A DNA stretch of 64,000 bases from contig OX365952.1 of NCBI GenBank assembly GCA_947247005.1, positions 29,824,222 through 29,888,221 on the forward strand, in the 5' to 3' direction. This document shows, one piece after another, positions 33,651 to 45,983 of the stretch (within the stretch, counting starts at the first letter, position 1; every line of letters starts with the position of its first letter). Under the pieces are notes generated by a model. That model did no database searches and was not told where the DNA came from. It saw only the letters and a program-made list of their open reading frames with translations. The position numbers and the translations under genes were made by a program. Origin of the DNA: Spisula solida. Its lineage: Eukaryota > Mollusca > Bivalvia > Venerida > Mactridae.

Positions 33651-33690
33651 CACTTACGCACTTACGCACGCACGCACATACGCAAGCGGG
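33651..33690. repeat. GCAC/TTAC microsatellite at the end of the array
   Basis: A run of GCACTTAC changing to GCACGCAC units directly follows the last 150-bp repeat. Confidence 0.8.
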
Positions 33691-33891
33691 CTCGACAATA
33701 TTGCGTCCACCAAGAAGTAATTTGAAGCCACTGCGCATGTGCAATTAGACGATGTCTGTTCGTGAAGCCCATGCAAGCCAAAGCGTGCGGTTCTAACCAT
33801 GGAATACGAACGAGTGGCATTAGTGAACCAACAATTTAAAAAACGAACGTTTTATTGAAGGACATTCCTTAATAAATGTTGTCGTCCATTT

Positions 33892-34048
33892 CGCTGGCTT
33901 AGAATTAGAAGATCGGAAGTACAAATCAATATTTTGAGAAAACAAGAAAAGACTGTCTGAAAACTACTCTTTACTTATGGTAAAACAGGCTTTTTAGACT
34001 TCAGTTTGGTCAACATGAGACTCAAGACCTTCTAATTCTAATCCAGCG
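33892..34048. mobile_element. 157-bp palindromic MITE
   Basis: CGCTGGCTTAGAATTAGAAG and, inverted, CGCTGGATTAGAATTAGAAG bound the element with one mismatch. A target duplication is not clear. It is non-coding. Confidence 0.65.
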
Positions 34049-34049
34049 A

Positions 34050-35034
34050 TACATGTGCTGAAATGAATATTGCATCAACGACCTTCTTCATTTAACTTTT
34101 AAACTCGTTACAAAATGATACAATGCTCGATAGGGCCTCGTATTTTACCACCGATTTTGTTGAACTCGTTTAATGAATTCACTCAGCAGGAGTTACATAT
34201 AATAGGGGTGCTTTTTTGACACCGAATTGCCTTTTCTATCAATATCGATTCTTTAGAAAAATAATTTCTGAGACATTAGAAGTTCGTAAACGACTATGTT
34301 TTGGGGGCATATTTGGAACGTTCAGAATACTGCAGAAAAATAATTCAAAACCTTTATAAGGCCTTACACTTGAATATCATGGCGGTGTAAAGTTTTCCCG
34401 ATATTTAGAAATGGCTACAAGCAATATAACATATAACTGTCTCCAGAACTCCCCCGATTTGATAATTTGGTGCCACTTTTCAAGATTGGCAAATGTATTA
34501 ACCTTTTAGAAATGGCGAAAAGGTCTATGCATAAATGATTGCCAGAGACTAAAATATAACAAATCTAATGCGCGCGTAAGAAACGTAACTTACCTGTCAT
34601 CAAACTGTAATGAAACTCTCCATGCGTGGGATTGAAGTGTGTTGGTGGGGGAGTATTTTCAGTATGGCTAGACATTGGTGTGTTGGTTAAAAGCTAATTT
34701 GTTGTGTATTTAGTAATGTCCGGATATTAGATAACATATCGCAGCATGAGAATTATCAGGCTAATTATAAGGTTTCATAGAACAAATGAAGTATAATCCA
34801 TTATTTATACATATTGCCATATACTAGTATGCCATATTAATGATAAAATGTGTCTGGACATTTATATGCATGTATAACACATATATCACCCTCCACATAG
34901 TGAATGAATGGAAGCCTTGTATCATTCAGACCCAATTGTACGAATTGAAAATTACGCTATGTAATCAACCAGCATACCATCAACCACATATACCCGTATT
35001 CAGATAGGTTTGTTAATATACATGATTCATATTG
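34050..35034. other. Unassigned stretch
   Basis: No ORF of note, TIR or array is recognised. LINE coding sequence begins just after. Confidence 0.45.
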
Positions 35035-35715
35035 TCTTCAGAACAACTTTCGCTGTGGTACATCAAGTCGTGTTCTATTAAACGGACGTCTCTCTGAAGC
35101 GTTTTCTGTACAGCAAGGGACCATGCTGGGCAGTATATGTGCGCCCCTATTCTATACCGTATGCATCAACGACTTTCCACATACCTTATAGAATTCACCA
35201 CTTTGGAGACCTGTCATTGTCAGCTCCAACCCAAGCTGATGATATTATGTTGTTGTCGCTGACAAGACACGGTTTACAGGAACTTCTGTAATACATACGC
35301 AAACAAGTGGAGATATACCTATAATGCAGCAAAGTGTGCAACAATGACAATGGACCGGAAGCAGCTTGCACATAATACCCAAGTACAGTTGGTCTACGGT
35401 GACACTCCTATTATATAAACAATTGCATATCCCCATCTCGAAATTATAAAAATCTACAACCGGTAAACACCCATTCAATATTGATGACATACGACAGCGA
35501 ATGAGTGGATCATATTTCAATCTGTCGGACAGTCGAGCCGGTAATTCAGGCGCTAACCCGACTACAATCGCCAGGATATATACCACGTGTGTGCTTCCAT
35601 GTGCTTTCTACGGCTGCGAATTATGGAACTCTATTACACGAGCTGACATACAGCAACTTAATGGGTCTTCCACAACTGACCCGAGCGGATATGGTGACTA
35701 GACTTTTATGCTATA

Positions 35716-37041
35716 CGAGGGCCACTTAATTAAGTATTAATCAGTGGCCAATAACACGTTTAATATTCACTCAATGTGTATAAAAGTGGACATTTTCTGA
35801 AAGAAACAACCTTTGCCTAGCTAATCAATATAACAATATTGCAATCGGCAAAATATCCAGTCACCCATATGATAGTTAACCAGCAGGGGTATGAAACACT
35901 GGAATTGTGAAAACATAAGGTATATTAGTAGCCGTAAGGGTTGATATTTATGGTCATACTTTCTATAATTTTAATCCGATTGATTTGAAATTTGGTGATA
36001 TTATGCACCGTATACTTGTTTAACTAGTGGTGAATCAACATCATTGTTTGGACAGTCTAAATGGATTTAGTTGTACAAGAAATCTGCCATGTTCCAAATT
36101 CTCCAAAACTGCATTTTGCTGGGACTATACCCTATACGTCATTGTTGTATTGTACTACTGTACGTCTTAAGTTGGAAAGTCAACCATAAATATTTATATA
36201 TATATTACTTTCTTACACATGATAAATATGTCCTGAATTATTCATAATTTGTCCTTTACAAAAGCTCAAAGAACATGATCACGTGACCAAAATCGTATTT
36301 TAGATTTATGACGTCATATCCCTAATACAATAAAACGGAAAACAAAAATAAAAACACATGATAGTAATTTCATATAAGAATAATCACATGAAATGGACAA
36401 CAGGGTCGAATTTCCAATTTTAATAATAAATGGGGGGTATAACATTACCCCACCCACTATTTAAAAGTTGGGATTGAACATAAACTTTTGTTGTAAAAAA
36501 TCAAATTGTAGTAAGAATGATTAAAATCGTCCGACGAATGAAACTACATATCATAATCTAGAAAATAGACATATTAAGAATAAATTAGTGTTTATTTAGC
36601 TAGTATATCTAATATTAACTAGAGCGTAAGTGTGGTATTTTGAGTCTCGGATGTGACTTGTTTATACTGCTATAGTTTGATAATAATTTAATGTTTTCAA
36701 AAGTATGGATCGTCATTTAAGAGTACAATGATACATATTGCAAATGATATCAATTTCATTTCAATCAGCCTGAATGAAATTTGAAAGCAACGCTCAGAAA
36801 CCGTAAGAGCCCGTATAACACAATTGTCTTACGTATTTGTGAGATGTTTTTTGTCCAGTGCTTTAAACCATGTCCTGTTTGAATATCAATAAAATGAATA
36901 TACATTAATATTAAATGATGAAAGTACCACGAATATGTAGCTGAAAGATTGGCCTTTAAGAAAATGTACACTTTTTATATAGTCAGAGGCAATGTTGTTG
37001 ATTTAATGCCCACTGATTAATCATTTTTTAGGTGGCCCTCG
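35716..37041. mobile_element. Mariner family M2, 1,326 bp, inserted in the LINE
   Basis: TIRs CGAGGGCCACTTAATTAAG and, inverted, CGAGGGCCACCTAAAAAATG extend as diverged inverted repeats for about 90 bp (sharing ATTAATCAGTGG and ACATTTTCT). TA flanks both sides (35714-35715 and 37042-37043). The length equals a full mariner, but no transposase motif is recognisable, so the interior is either very old or replaced. Removing it with one TA rejoins the LINE frame exactly. Confidence 0.88.
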
Positions 37042-37488
37042 TACATCTATTGAAGCCTATATAGATATTATAGACATCCAGAAACTGTTTTTCCTGGGAA
37101 CGTTGTGCAATTCGAACCCACGTGCCGATCTGAACCAATTATTCACGTACACACTTTTCCAGTTTGGATCATGAACTACGTTAAAGACTCAAGGTTTTAT
37201 TCTGGATATAACTCTTCTAAAAAGTACGAACTTTCTACCTATATGGAGAAATATAGTGCCGAAGGAACTTCCCCTGCAAAACATTAAAATTTTGTGAAAA
37301 CAAAATCAAATCTAGAGTGAAGGACACTGAATCGACGGCCTGGAAAGCCAGAATGTTGACCTGTAACGACTTTTTGTGTTTTCGTGAAATTCATGCTGAA
37401 CTTACGACATCAAACATTTGGAAAGTAGCGAAAGAAATACCGAATAGCCTTTTCCTGTTGAAACTCATTGCTAGACTTTGCTGTAAAA

Positions 37489-38050
37489 CTCCTCTAGAAC
37501 ATCGAGTTTCGTGTGTTAGATGCGAGCTTTACTAGACTGACGAACTCCTCTAGAACATCGAGTTTCGTGTGTTAGACGCCAGCTTTACTAGACTGACGAA
37601 CTCCTCTAGAACATCGAGTTTCGTGTGTTAGATGCCAGCTTTACTAGACTGACGAACTCCTCTAGAACATCGAGTTTCGTGTGTTAGATGCCAGCTTTAC
37701 TAGACTGACGAACTCCTCTAGAACATCGAGTTTCGTGTGTTAGATGTCAGCTTTACTAGACTGACGAACTCCCCTAGAACACCAGGTTTCGTGTGTTAGA
37801 TTCCAGCTTTACTAGACTGACGAACTCCTCTAGAACATCGAGTTTCGTGTGTTAAATGCCAGCTTTACTAGACTGACGAACTCCTCTAGAACATCGAGTT
37901 TCGTGTGTTAGATGCCATCTTTACTAGACTGACGAACTCCTCTAGAACATCGAGTTTCGTGTGCTATAGATGCCAGCTTCACTAGACTGACGAACTCCCC
38001 TAGAACATCGAGTTTCGTGTGTTAGATGCCAGCTTTACTAGACTGACGAA
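37489..38050. repeat. Minisatellite, 56-bp unit, about 10 copies, inside LINE coding sequence
   Basis: The unit starts CTCCTCTAGAACATCGAG, continues TTTCGTGTGTTAGATGCCAG and ends CTTTACTAGACTGACGAA. Starts fall at 37489, 37545, 37601, 37657, 37713, 37769, 37825, 37881, 37937 and 37995 (the ninth unit is 58 bp). The unit is LINE coding sequence for LEHRVSCVRC...TDE, and LINE coding continues on both sides. Confidence 0.95.
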
Positions 38051-39609
38051 CTCGGACATTATATAAACAACTGTACTAACAACAACGCTACATTTAAACG
38101 CCGAGTGTTTCTAGAACAATTGTGTGATGTCCTCAGTGATAATCACATCTTACGTTTTCTTTAATAATAATAATAAATACTTTATTTTACGAAGAACACT
38201 AGTACATAAAAGAGCATAATGGCTATTCGGCCCATATGACGTCCACAATATCATAATTTTATATATAATTAGGGAATTTCATAAAAGAGTTTCAGTGAAA
38301 GGATGTGCGAAATCGATATGTATAGGATCTACAATAAAAGGAAGGTATAAATCAAAATACTAATAAATTAAATTTATAATTAATCACTATGAAGCTTAAC
38401 TAGATATAGGGACATATAGAGCATATCATATAACAACATGTAAATTAAAACAATGACATTTTTAAAAGCATGATACGGAATTGAAACATAAAACACCCTG
38501 CATGCCATTCTGCAGACATATATATAAAGTTTTAAACTATTGAACAGAAGAAGAAGTTTTGATATTATGAGGAATAGAATTCCATATTGAGGTACCAGAG
38601 AAAGCAAAAGTGTGGCGAAATAACTCGGAATTGGGTTTTGGACTATATAATTGGTATGTAGAAGATGAACGTAACAGTCGTGAATGAATATCTGCAGTAA
38701 ATTTAAATGCAGATTTGAGATAGTCTGGTGCATCACCTCTGAGAGTTTTGTACATTTGAATAGCTTTCTGATAAATAACGCGTTCATGAAATGTAATCCA
38801 TTTGAGTTTTGTAAATAGTATAGTTGAAGGTGTGGAATAATCTCAATCAAGAATTACTCTGGCTGTCTTTTCTGAAATTTTATAAGTTTATCTTCAAGAC
38901 TGCTAGTACAATTTCCCCATACAACACAGCAAAAGTAAAAATGTGGAAGAATATAAGCGTTATAAAAGTTTCAATGGAAAGAAAATATTTAATTCTAGAT
39001 AAAAGGTGCAAATATGAATTACATTTCTTTATCACATTATTGATATGGTCTGCCCATGATAGGCTGTAATTAATTGTGATACCTAATGACTTTGCTGTTG
39101 AAGTAACTTATCATGAAAATGAATGCTGAGATTGGCTCCAACAATATGATCTTTATTACGTTTACTTGTTATAAATAAAGACTAGAATTATTCAGAATTA
39201 ATGACCATTTGATTAAGTTTACACCATTGACCAGCATGCAATAAATCTCTAGTAAGTGAAAAAACAACCCCATCTAATGTCTTGCTGTGGGTTGATGATG
39301 TGGTATCGTCAGCAAATATGTCAGCAATAGAATGTGAAAGAGAAAGAGGCAAGTCATTGATAAATATTAAAAATAATAATGGACCGAGAACTGAGCCCTG
39401 TGGAACACCAGCTAGAACTTTGCCAGGACAAGAATATTTGCCACATACGAGCGTATAAATGTTTTTGAGTTCTTGAATTGAGATAGGACTTAAACCAATT
39501 TATTGTTGAAAATGCATACCATATAGTGATAGCTTTTGTAATAAAATATCATGGTTTACCAAGTCAAATGCTTTACTTAAACCAATGAACAATGTTCCAA
39601 CTATTTCAT

Positions 39610-40618
39610 TATTATCAGATTTCTGTTGACTATATGTTCATGTATTACACATATTACAATTATAGTAAATTGCTCTTTTCTGTGTGTTTTGAAACTATGG
39701 GTCTATGGTTATGCACTAAAAGATTGCATTTCTTACCAATGAAGAATCTATATAAATATAAAATAAGAAAATTCATTAATCTTTATAATCAAGCCAAAAG
39801 CCATGAAGAGGTACACCACCTGACCACAGCTCTAACCTTCAGTAAACAATTTTAAAAACAAGCATGTAGACTGATTCTTTAGGATAAAATGTCAAAAATA
39901 AACCCTAAAAAATATTTGTTTGGTGCTTTATTGTCTCGGGATATGGCCCTGATGATATTTAATTATTTTACATTGCATGATGAACAAACAAGAATAATAT
40001 TAAATAATCTTCTATTATTTTACATTCTCATAAAATAAAGAAAGATCAAAGCTACAATAGCAGAGGCTATACAAATAATGACCAGATCACTGATACTGGC
40101 ACATTTACAGACAGCAAGGTCATTAAATAGTCTGATAGGTATCAATAGCCAGACTGGACCATGCTAACTGTAATTATTTCTTCCATTCATCGACTTATGT
40201 GAATCACACTTTCACTTTCAAGTTTCTCTGTTAAACAATTTTACAAGTCAAGTGTTAAAATTTCATCTAACATCATTAATTGCCAATGAGACCTGTTGAT
40301 CAAACAATGTCACGCTTCAATCATAATCACCTTGGTAACCTGGCTTCACAAGACAGACTGCCGAAGGTGCAATAAACAGATAAACATGTCAACTTATGTA
40401 CCCATTGGTAATTGTTAACAATCTACAAATTCCCCGGATGAAGACCGTTTTACGACTTTTACGAAATAAGCATGCAGTGAAATGGATCTTTTACGACATT
40501 AGATCAAATTTTGTAAAGAAGTTAGCTTTTGCCATGAAATTCGCCAAATTAATTTTTTTATCGCCAAATTCTTGATTTCTGTGCCATTGGCGCCATTTGC
40601 GACCTTCAGAGGAGGCCC
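39610..40618. mobile_element. About 1-kb insertion in the LINE RT region, unclassified
   Basis: LINE coding sequence stops at WISAVDTG (near 40618, minus strand) and resumes at NEIVGTLFIGLSKAFD (near 39610), which are adjacent in related LINEs. The intervening kilobase is unrelated and non-LINE. Clear terminal repeats or TSD were not found, and it may hold more than one element. An 87-codon plus-strand ORF at 39592-39855 is unrecognised. Confidence 0.6.
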
Positions 40619-41744
40619 TGTATCTACAGCTGATATCCAGTCATCAAGCATTTTAATTAAAGCTGTTTGACAAGAGTGATTTTTACGGAATCCTGATTGT
40701 CTGTCATACAGAAGCTTGTTGTCAGAAAAATAAAACTTTAAACACTTGCTAACGTGTCATTCAAGTATTAAGGAAATAACTGGTAAAATGGAAATAGGTC
40801 TATAGTTATTTTTATCATGTCTATCAACCTTCTTGAAGATTGAAATGACTTTTGCTGTTTTGGAGGCGAATGGGAATTTGTTTAATGTAATACTACAATT
40901 AAATACAGATGTTAAAGCTGGTGCTATCACTGAAGCTGACAAAGTCACTAGTCAATATTGGAATGGTAAATTTATCAGAATTAACTAACTTAGACTTGTT
41001 CAAGGTTTTTAATAAATCAGGAGGTTTGTAAACACTAGATTTATCAACAGGAACAGTTTTATGAATGTTACAAAAATGGTCATTAAATAAATGTGCAACT
41101 GAAGTTGGATCTGATATGAAATTTACCTCATCATTATGAAGACATGGAGTTTGAGTTTTGGTACTTTCCAAACCAGACAACTATCGGAGACCTTTCCATA
41201 ACAGTTTTGGGTTGTGTTTATTTGATTTTATTTGGTCATTAAAATGGTTATATTTTGCCCTATGGACAAGTGATTTTACTTTTGATCTGAACAAATTGTA
41301 ATTATTACATATGTCTTGTTTTTTATGATAGTAATTTCTTTGTCTAAGAGCAAGAAGTATATCAAAGTTGAACCAGTCTTAATTTCTTTACCCTTTTATG
41401 TCTGAGAGGAGCATGCTGTTGTAAAACTGACCCAAACAGTTCTATAAATAAATCAGCACATTCATCAGGATCATCAACATCATTTAATGTAAACCAGAAT
41501 TGTGTGGTTAGATCATTGAGTAATCTGTTTCATCTAAGTTTTTGACAGATCTGTATAAAATATAATCATGGCAAGATTTTGTAGCTATGTTGTGATTACA
41601 TTTCCTTGTAATAGCAAATGGATAGTATCACTTAATGCATATGGCGGAACATTTATTTCAACAATGTTACTAGGAATGTTACTGAAAACATGGTCTATTA
41701 AAGTTGCCGAACTATTTGTCCTTCTAGTTGGAGATTTTACAAAA

Positions 41745-42782
41745 GGTTATATTAAGTCAGACAGGGAAGGCAGCACTCAAGTTAACCAGCCGAGCACAGA
41801 AAACATTAAAAACACACACAATACAGTGCCCAACTGAACCAACCGAGCACAGGAAACATAAAACACATAAAGACATAATGCCCAACTAAACAAGCGCAGA
41901 TCCGCCCAAGTCAAAGCTGTCGAAAAGTAAAATAAATTATAACGAGCTGAATGACCCAGTTTCCACAGCAAAAGGACTATGATGCCTAGTTTTAGCTGTC
42001 AGAAAACTTAAAACGAAGAAGTGCCCAACACACTACCGACCAAGAAAATTAAACATCGCCTGTCCCACTGTTTAAAAGCTGAATAGAAAAGATTCAGCAA
42101 ACAAAAGGCGGAATGCCTACGCTGAATGACCTGGTTACAACAGTAAAACTGCTGAACTACATAGTATTAGCAGCCTTTAGTCTCGAAAGTTAAATAACAG
42201 TATTTAAACGTTAAAAGGCCCGTATAGTCGGATGACCTACTTTCAATTAGTAAAATGACGTAATTGAACAAATCTAGATATGACGTAATGAACAAGTCAT
42301 TAAGAATTGCAAGCAATACAGAAGTCCCCTACCGGTTTAAAGCCATTTTCAATGTATATATTGCCATAGCAACCACAATTCCCGTCAGAACCAAAACTGA
42401 CGGATTGATGGCAAACCAATAGTCCCCTCCGGTCAAAAACACTACATCCATAACTCCACAGCTGTACATCAACTCATGAACTAACCAGGTAGGATGCGAA
42501 TCACGGGGACGAAATAGTAAGAGGACAACCAGCAAATACGAATAAATAACTCCTAGCTCCATATAACTTTTGGCCCCGGTCAAAAAATTAAATACTGAGA
42601 AATTATGACATATTATTGATTATTTAAAAATGAAAAACTCTACTGTAAACGGAATTGGCGTTTAAATCCAGATACAAACCCATATTATAATAATTAAACA
42701 AAATACGAAACTACCGGTAGCACCGCCCAACAGAAACCACGGGACACGTGAGAACAAAAAGGCACAGAAAATATACAACTTC
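41745..42782. mobile_element. About 1-kb insertion in the LINE endonuclease region, unclassified
   Basis: Endonuclease sequence breaks at MENMNFTQLE (near 42782) and resumes at FVKSPTRRTNSSATL (near 41740). The insert has repeated short phrases (CGAGCACAG twice, TGCCCAACT twice, GAATGACC-type several times). It carries a small hydrophobic ORF on the minus strand. Its class is unknown. Confidence 0.6.
42329..42583 (-). CDS. Unrecognised 84-codon ORF with two hydrophobic segments
   Basis: The frame starts MTGAKSYMELGVIYSYLL. It has a hydrophobic stretch at about residues 11-23 (VIYSYLLVVLLLF) and a second at about 62-76 (SVLVLTGIVVAMAIY), separated by a polar segment with HELMYSCGVMDVV. It looks like a small two-pass membrane protein. 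It lies wholly inside the kilobase inserted into the dead LINE, so if real it belongs to that insert. No family is recognised, no promoter is evident and chance cannot be excluded, though its hydrophobic pattern is more ordered than neighbouring chance ORFs. Confidence 0.25.
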   Translation of the reverse strand: MTGAKSYMELGVIYSYLLVVLLLFRPRDSHPTWLVHELMYSCGVMDVVFLTGGDYWFAINPSVLVLTGIVVAMAIYTLKMALNR

Positions 42783-43490
42783 AAGCTGGGTGAAATTCAT
42801 ATTCTCCATTGTTTGCATCCAAGATTTTGAAGTTGATACTTGTTTAAGTAAGTCATAGTTTAAATCTCCAATGATGATAGTTTCCTTGGTTTCATTAAAT
42901 GATTTGTCTAGGCTGTCAGTGAAATGATTTAGCCATTCCAATCTAGATAAGGATGACCTATAAACATAACATAGAAGGAATGTTTTAGAATTAGTGAATT
43001 TAAACTCTAACCAGAGGGATTCAACTGATTGAGACTCAAGATCAGTTCTATGAAAACAACAAATATGCTCCTTAACATAATTAAGGAGTCCCCACCTTTA
43101 GATGGCCTATCTTTACGAAATATAGTATTACCAGGAATTGAAAGCTCGGCATCTAGAACATTTTCATCTAAAAATGTTTCACAATGACATAAACAGTCAA
43201 TATTTAAGTTATGTATAATTTTAATTTCGTCAAGTTTAGGACAAACATAATGAAATTAGATGTACAATAGGTAACCCTTTATGAGACAACCATCGTTGGT
43301 TTTGGGACTGAGGGAGGTGATATACAGCTGTCTTTACTTGGTGTTTGAGCATTATATAGAGGTAAAGACTGAGAATTGGAGCTAAGCATGTCAATATTAA
43401 ATGAATTATCAACAGGAGTATAACTTGAAGAACTATTCAAAGAAGAAACAGACTTATTTAAACTATCAATATCAGAATAAAAAACATCAA

Positions 43491-43881
43491 CATTTGTGGT
43501 GTCAAAAACAAAACCATCAACAGTATTCTCATCATAAAAGAGACAGGGGCAGTGTCACCCCGACTTGAAATATCAATTATAGACTTTTGGAAAAAACATC
43601 TTCACATATATTTTCTGCTTCAGAAACAAGGCAGTTATCACCATTAACATGAGATAAAGTGTCCGTGGAATTGTCAAGACTAGATTCGTGACAGGTGAAA
43701 TTACTATTACCTGCATTAAAATTATTATTATCAAATTCATATGATTTACTAGAATCGAAAACCGAGATGACAGAAGTGTGATCTAGATATGAGTCATCTC
43801 CCATTCAATAATTAGTTATAGATGCATGACAATTTTCAAAACCATCACCATTTGTGGTGTCAAAAACAAAACCATCAACAG
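43491..43881. repeat. Direct repeat of 33 bp, 358 bp apart, in the LINE 5' coding region
   Basis: An identical 33-bp sequence encoding (minus strand) VDGFVFDTTN is present at 43491-43523 and 43849-43881. It implies a tandem duplication in the Ser/Asn-rich region upstream of the endonuclease, with divergence of the rest. Confidence 0.7.
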
Positions 43882-44131
43882 AAGGAATTGAAAACAATGT
43901 ACTTAAATGTGGAAATGTCTCATCTAAACAGAGAGCATCAATGTTACAATATTGCAAACATTTGATATAAACTACTCTACTGTCAGAAAAACAATGTTCA
44001 TTTATAAGTGAACAACACGAATTTAAACAACAAGTGCTATAACATTCATAACAAGAACTATCTTTAAACAATAAAACACCTTTTGACTCAGAATAAGGTA
44101 GACAAAAACTACAAGAACTGCAAAATTGCAA

Positions 44132-44647
44132 ACGCTATTACAATATCCGTTCGTGATGGTAATTTATATTCAAGATTAAAAGAGAAACTGAAAAGTACAT
44201 ATCCTTTTAACGTAAATAGGAATAAAAACGGCAATTAACTAGGAAAACTATTTGAGCTTTACATATATATGCAGCACTTAAAGATAGGTAAATAGATAAA
44301 TAGATTATATATATATATATGTATTTCTACATACAATGCACAATTAAATGACACAGATTTATCAAACATACATTTAAACAATAAACAAGCATGCATACAA
44401 TAATAGTGTCCAGGAGTGCCGTAAAGCCGTGACGTAAATATCGTTCGGCACTCCCAGACCGTGCAATTAATATTTCGATTAGCTTGACGTGACGTTAGCC
44501 AATCAATGCATTGGTCCGTCACTGACGTCGGGATAATATCAACGTCACCATGACATCGCGCTCATTGTACCGCTAAATTTTGGCTGAAACATATGCAGCG
44601 CACATCATCCTTCTGAACAATATTGAGCGTTTTCTAAGGTTATGTGA
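44132..44647. other. Unassigned stretch between LINE and hairpin
   Basis: Contains a short (TA)n tract near 44300. No other feature is supported. Confidence 0.4.
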
Positions 44648-44815
44648 TAAATAGAATCTTACATTCGTGCTCATTACATACGAGTTTTATTAAACTCGTC
44701 GACAAAAACAATATGACACTCGGCAAAGCCTCGTGTCATATCATTTTGTCCACTCGTTTAATAAAACTCGTATGTAATGAGCACTCATGCAAGATCCTCT
44801 ATGTAAAGGATGACA
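44648..44815. mobile_element. Foldback element: about 65-80-bp arms around a short loop
   Basis: The arms share GTGCTCATTACATACGAG and TTTTATTAAAC, then GACAAAA and ATATGACAC, in inverted orientation. The centre is CTCGGCAAAGCCTCG, itself a small hairpin. Transcribed RNA would form a long stem. No TSD was resolved. Confidence 0.85.
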
Positions 44816-45261
44816 CAAAAACGAACTACACGTAACCCCTTTTCAGCGCATGTGCAAACCCCTACACAATATAGCACCTATTTCGTTTTTCGACAATAAA
44901 TATTGTTCTAGCTGACAGATCGCCGTTCAATTTGGTACACAGTTTCTACAACTGGAATTAACTGAAGTGAAAATACAGAAGATATTCTCGTGTAAAACAC
45001 TGTCGCCAATTTTCGATTAAACCGATTGACGGAGAATAAGGTTTTCTCCATCTTTTTACACATACAGATAAGGTGACATGTACATGTTTGAGAATGTATA
45101 AAAGCTTGCATCACATTGCGATATTTTGGTAAAACAGTGTCAATTTAACTTAATTTGATAACAAATGAGAGTCTCAACCTTTTTTTTTCGAAATGTTGAT
45201 AACATATGTAAACCCGGAAGCACAAAATATTTACAAATGCGTAACCTATTTTTGGTATATA

Positions 45262-45400
45262 CGAGGGACGTTCAGAAATAACGTAGACTTTCGCAGTATA
45301 ACGATCAATGTTGTAGACACATTATATATGAACATGCCTTTTGAAATCGGAATTATCTGGCCACGTGATGGCATATTTTTCAGAACATTTTTATAGATAT
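45262..45400 (+). mobile_element. Left end of a third mariner-like family
   Basis: TA then CGAGGGACGTTCAGAAATAA followed by CGTAGACTTTCGC is a typical mariner terminus. No matching right end is seen before the LINE fragment at 45652, so it is truncated and its end coordinate is approximate. Confidence 0.5.
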
Positions 45401-45983
45401 TATAGGTAAACCTGCCATTTTAATAACCATGGTTACGCGTACCCGGAGCAATCCATTTTTACCAGTTTATGTCATTACTTTCACTGCTGATAATATCATT
45501 CCAGGTTAACTTTCTGTTTAAAACTCCGCCAATATATCATGCAGTGTCAAAACACTATACACGGACGTTTTAACGACATTTAATTAAAACGTTATGGATA
45601 GAAATACACAACATGTGAATAGCACGTGTTCTTCAATCCATAACGTACGCCATGACGCTATTGATTAACACGAACAATCGCGCAGTGATAACTTATAAAG
45701 GAATCCCCCTTGATACTATAATAAAAATGCGATTGTGCGATCAGTATAAACAAAAATGGAATGCCTTGATAAGAGATTCGCTCAAATTACAATATTATTG
45801 TGAATACAAGAAGTTATTTGAATATGAAGGGTATTTAGATAAATTGAGTAATAAACTACCCACAATAAATTGACCCACTTCAGATTAGGTTCTAATACTC
45901 TTGAAATTGAGCATGGAAGAAATGTGGTTATAAATCGTGAACTAAGACTTTGTAAAATGTGTAACTTTAACTGTATCAGAATA

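Larger units (their letters stand above)
35035..38164 (+). pseudogene. LINE ORF2 (RT core to C-terminus), split by a mariner and a tandem expansion
   Basis: The plus strand encodes NNFRCGTSSRVLLNGRLS, QQGTMLGSICAPLFYTVCIN, an ADDIMLLS active-site box, KWRYTYNAAKCATM and, after frameshifts, CVLPCAFYGCELWN. At 35714 a mariner interrupts it. Beyond the insert, from 37044, the same frame resumes with IDIQKLFFLGTLC. The C-terminus has LEHRVSCVRC, then TDELGHYINNC, and ends QLCDVLSDNHILRFL at a stop at 38162-38164. The last zinc motif is C-X2-C-X9-H-X4-C, interrupted by a TAG. A 56-bp unit is expanded about tenfold within this motif region. The 5' half (endonuclease) is absent. It is dead by stops, frameshifts and insertion, and it is a different family from the FADD element at 23.5 kb. 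Confidence 0.88.
38164..44131 (-). pseudogene. Near full-length LINE (FADD family), minus strand, with two 1-kb insertions
   Basis: Read right to left, a Ser/Asn/Cys-rich region (44131-43300) precedes an endonuclease (HNLNIDCLCHCETFLDENV, IPGNTIFRKDRPSKGG, ETIIIGDLNYDLL). This is broken at about 42780 and resumes near 41745 with FVKSPTRRTNSSATLIDHVF. The RT starts VISIFKKVDRHDKNNYRPIS, then RQSGFRKNHSCQTAL. It is broken again at about 40618-39610 and continues FIGLSKAFDLVNHDILL, LAGVPQGSVLGPLLF and the catalytic IFADDTTSS. The end is GTSIWNSIPHNIKTSSSVQ, followed by a 3' UTR with AATAAA and an (ATT)n tail at 38164. Its RT closely parallels the plus-strand copy at 23.5 kb. Many frameshifts make it inactive. 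Confidence 0.9.
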
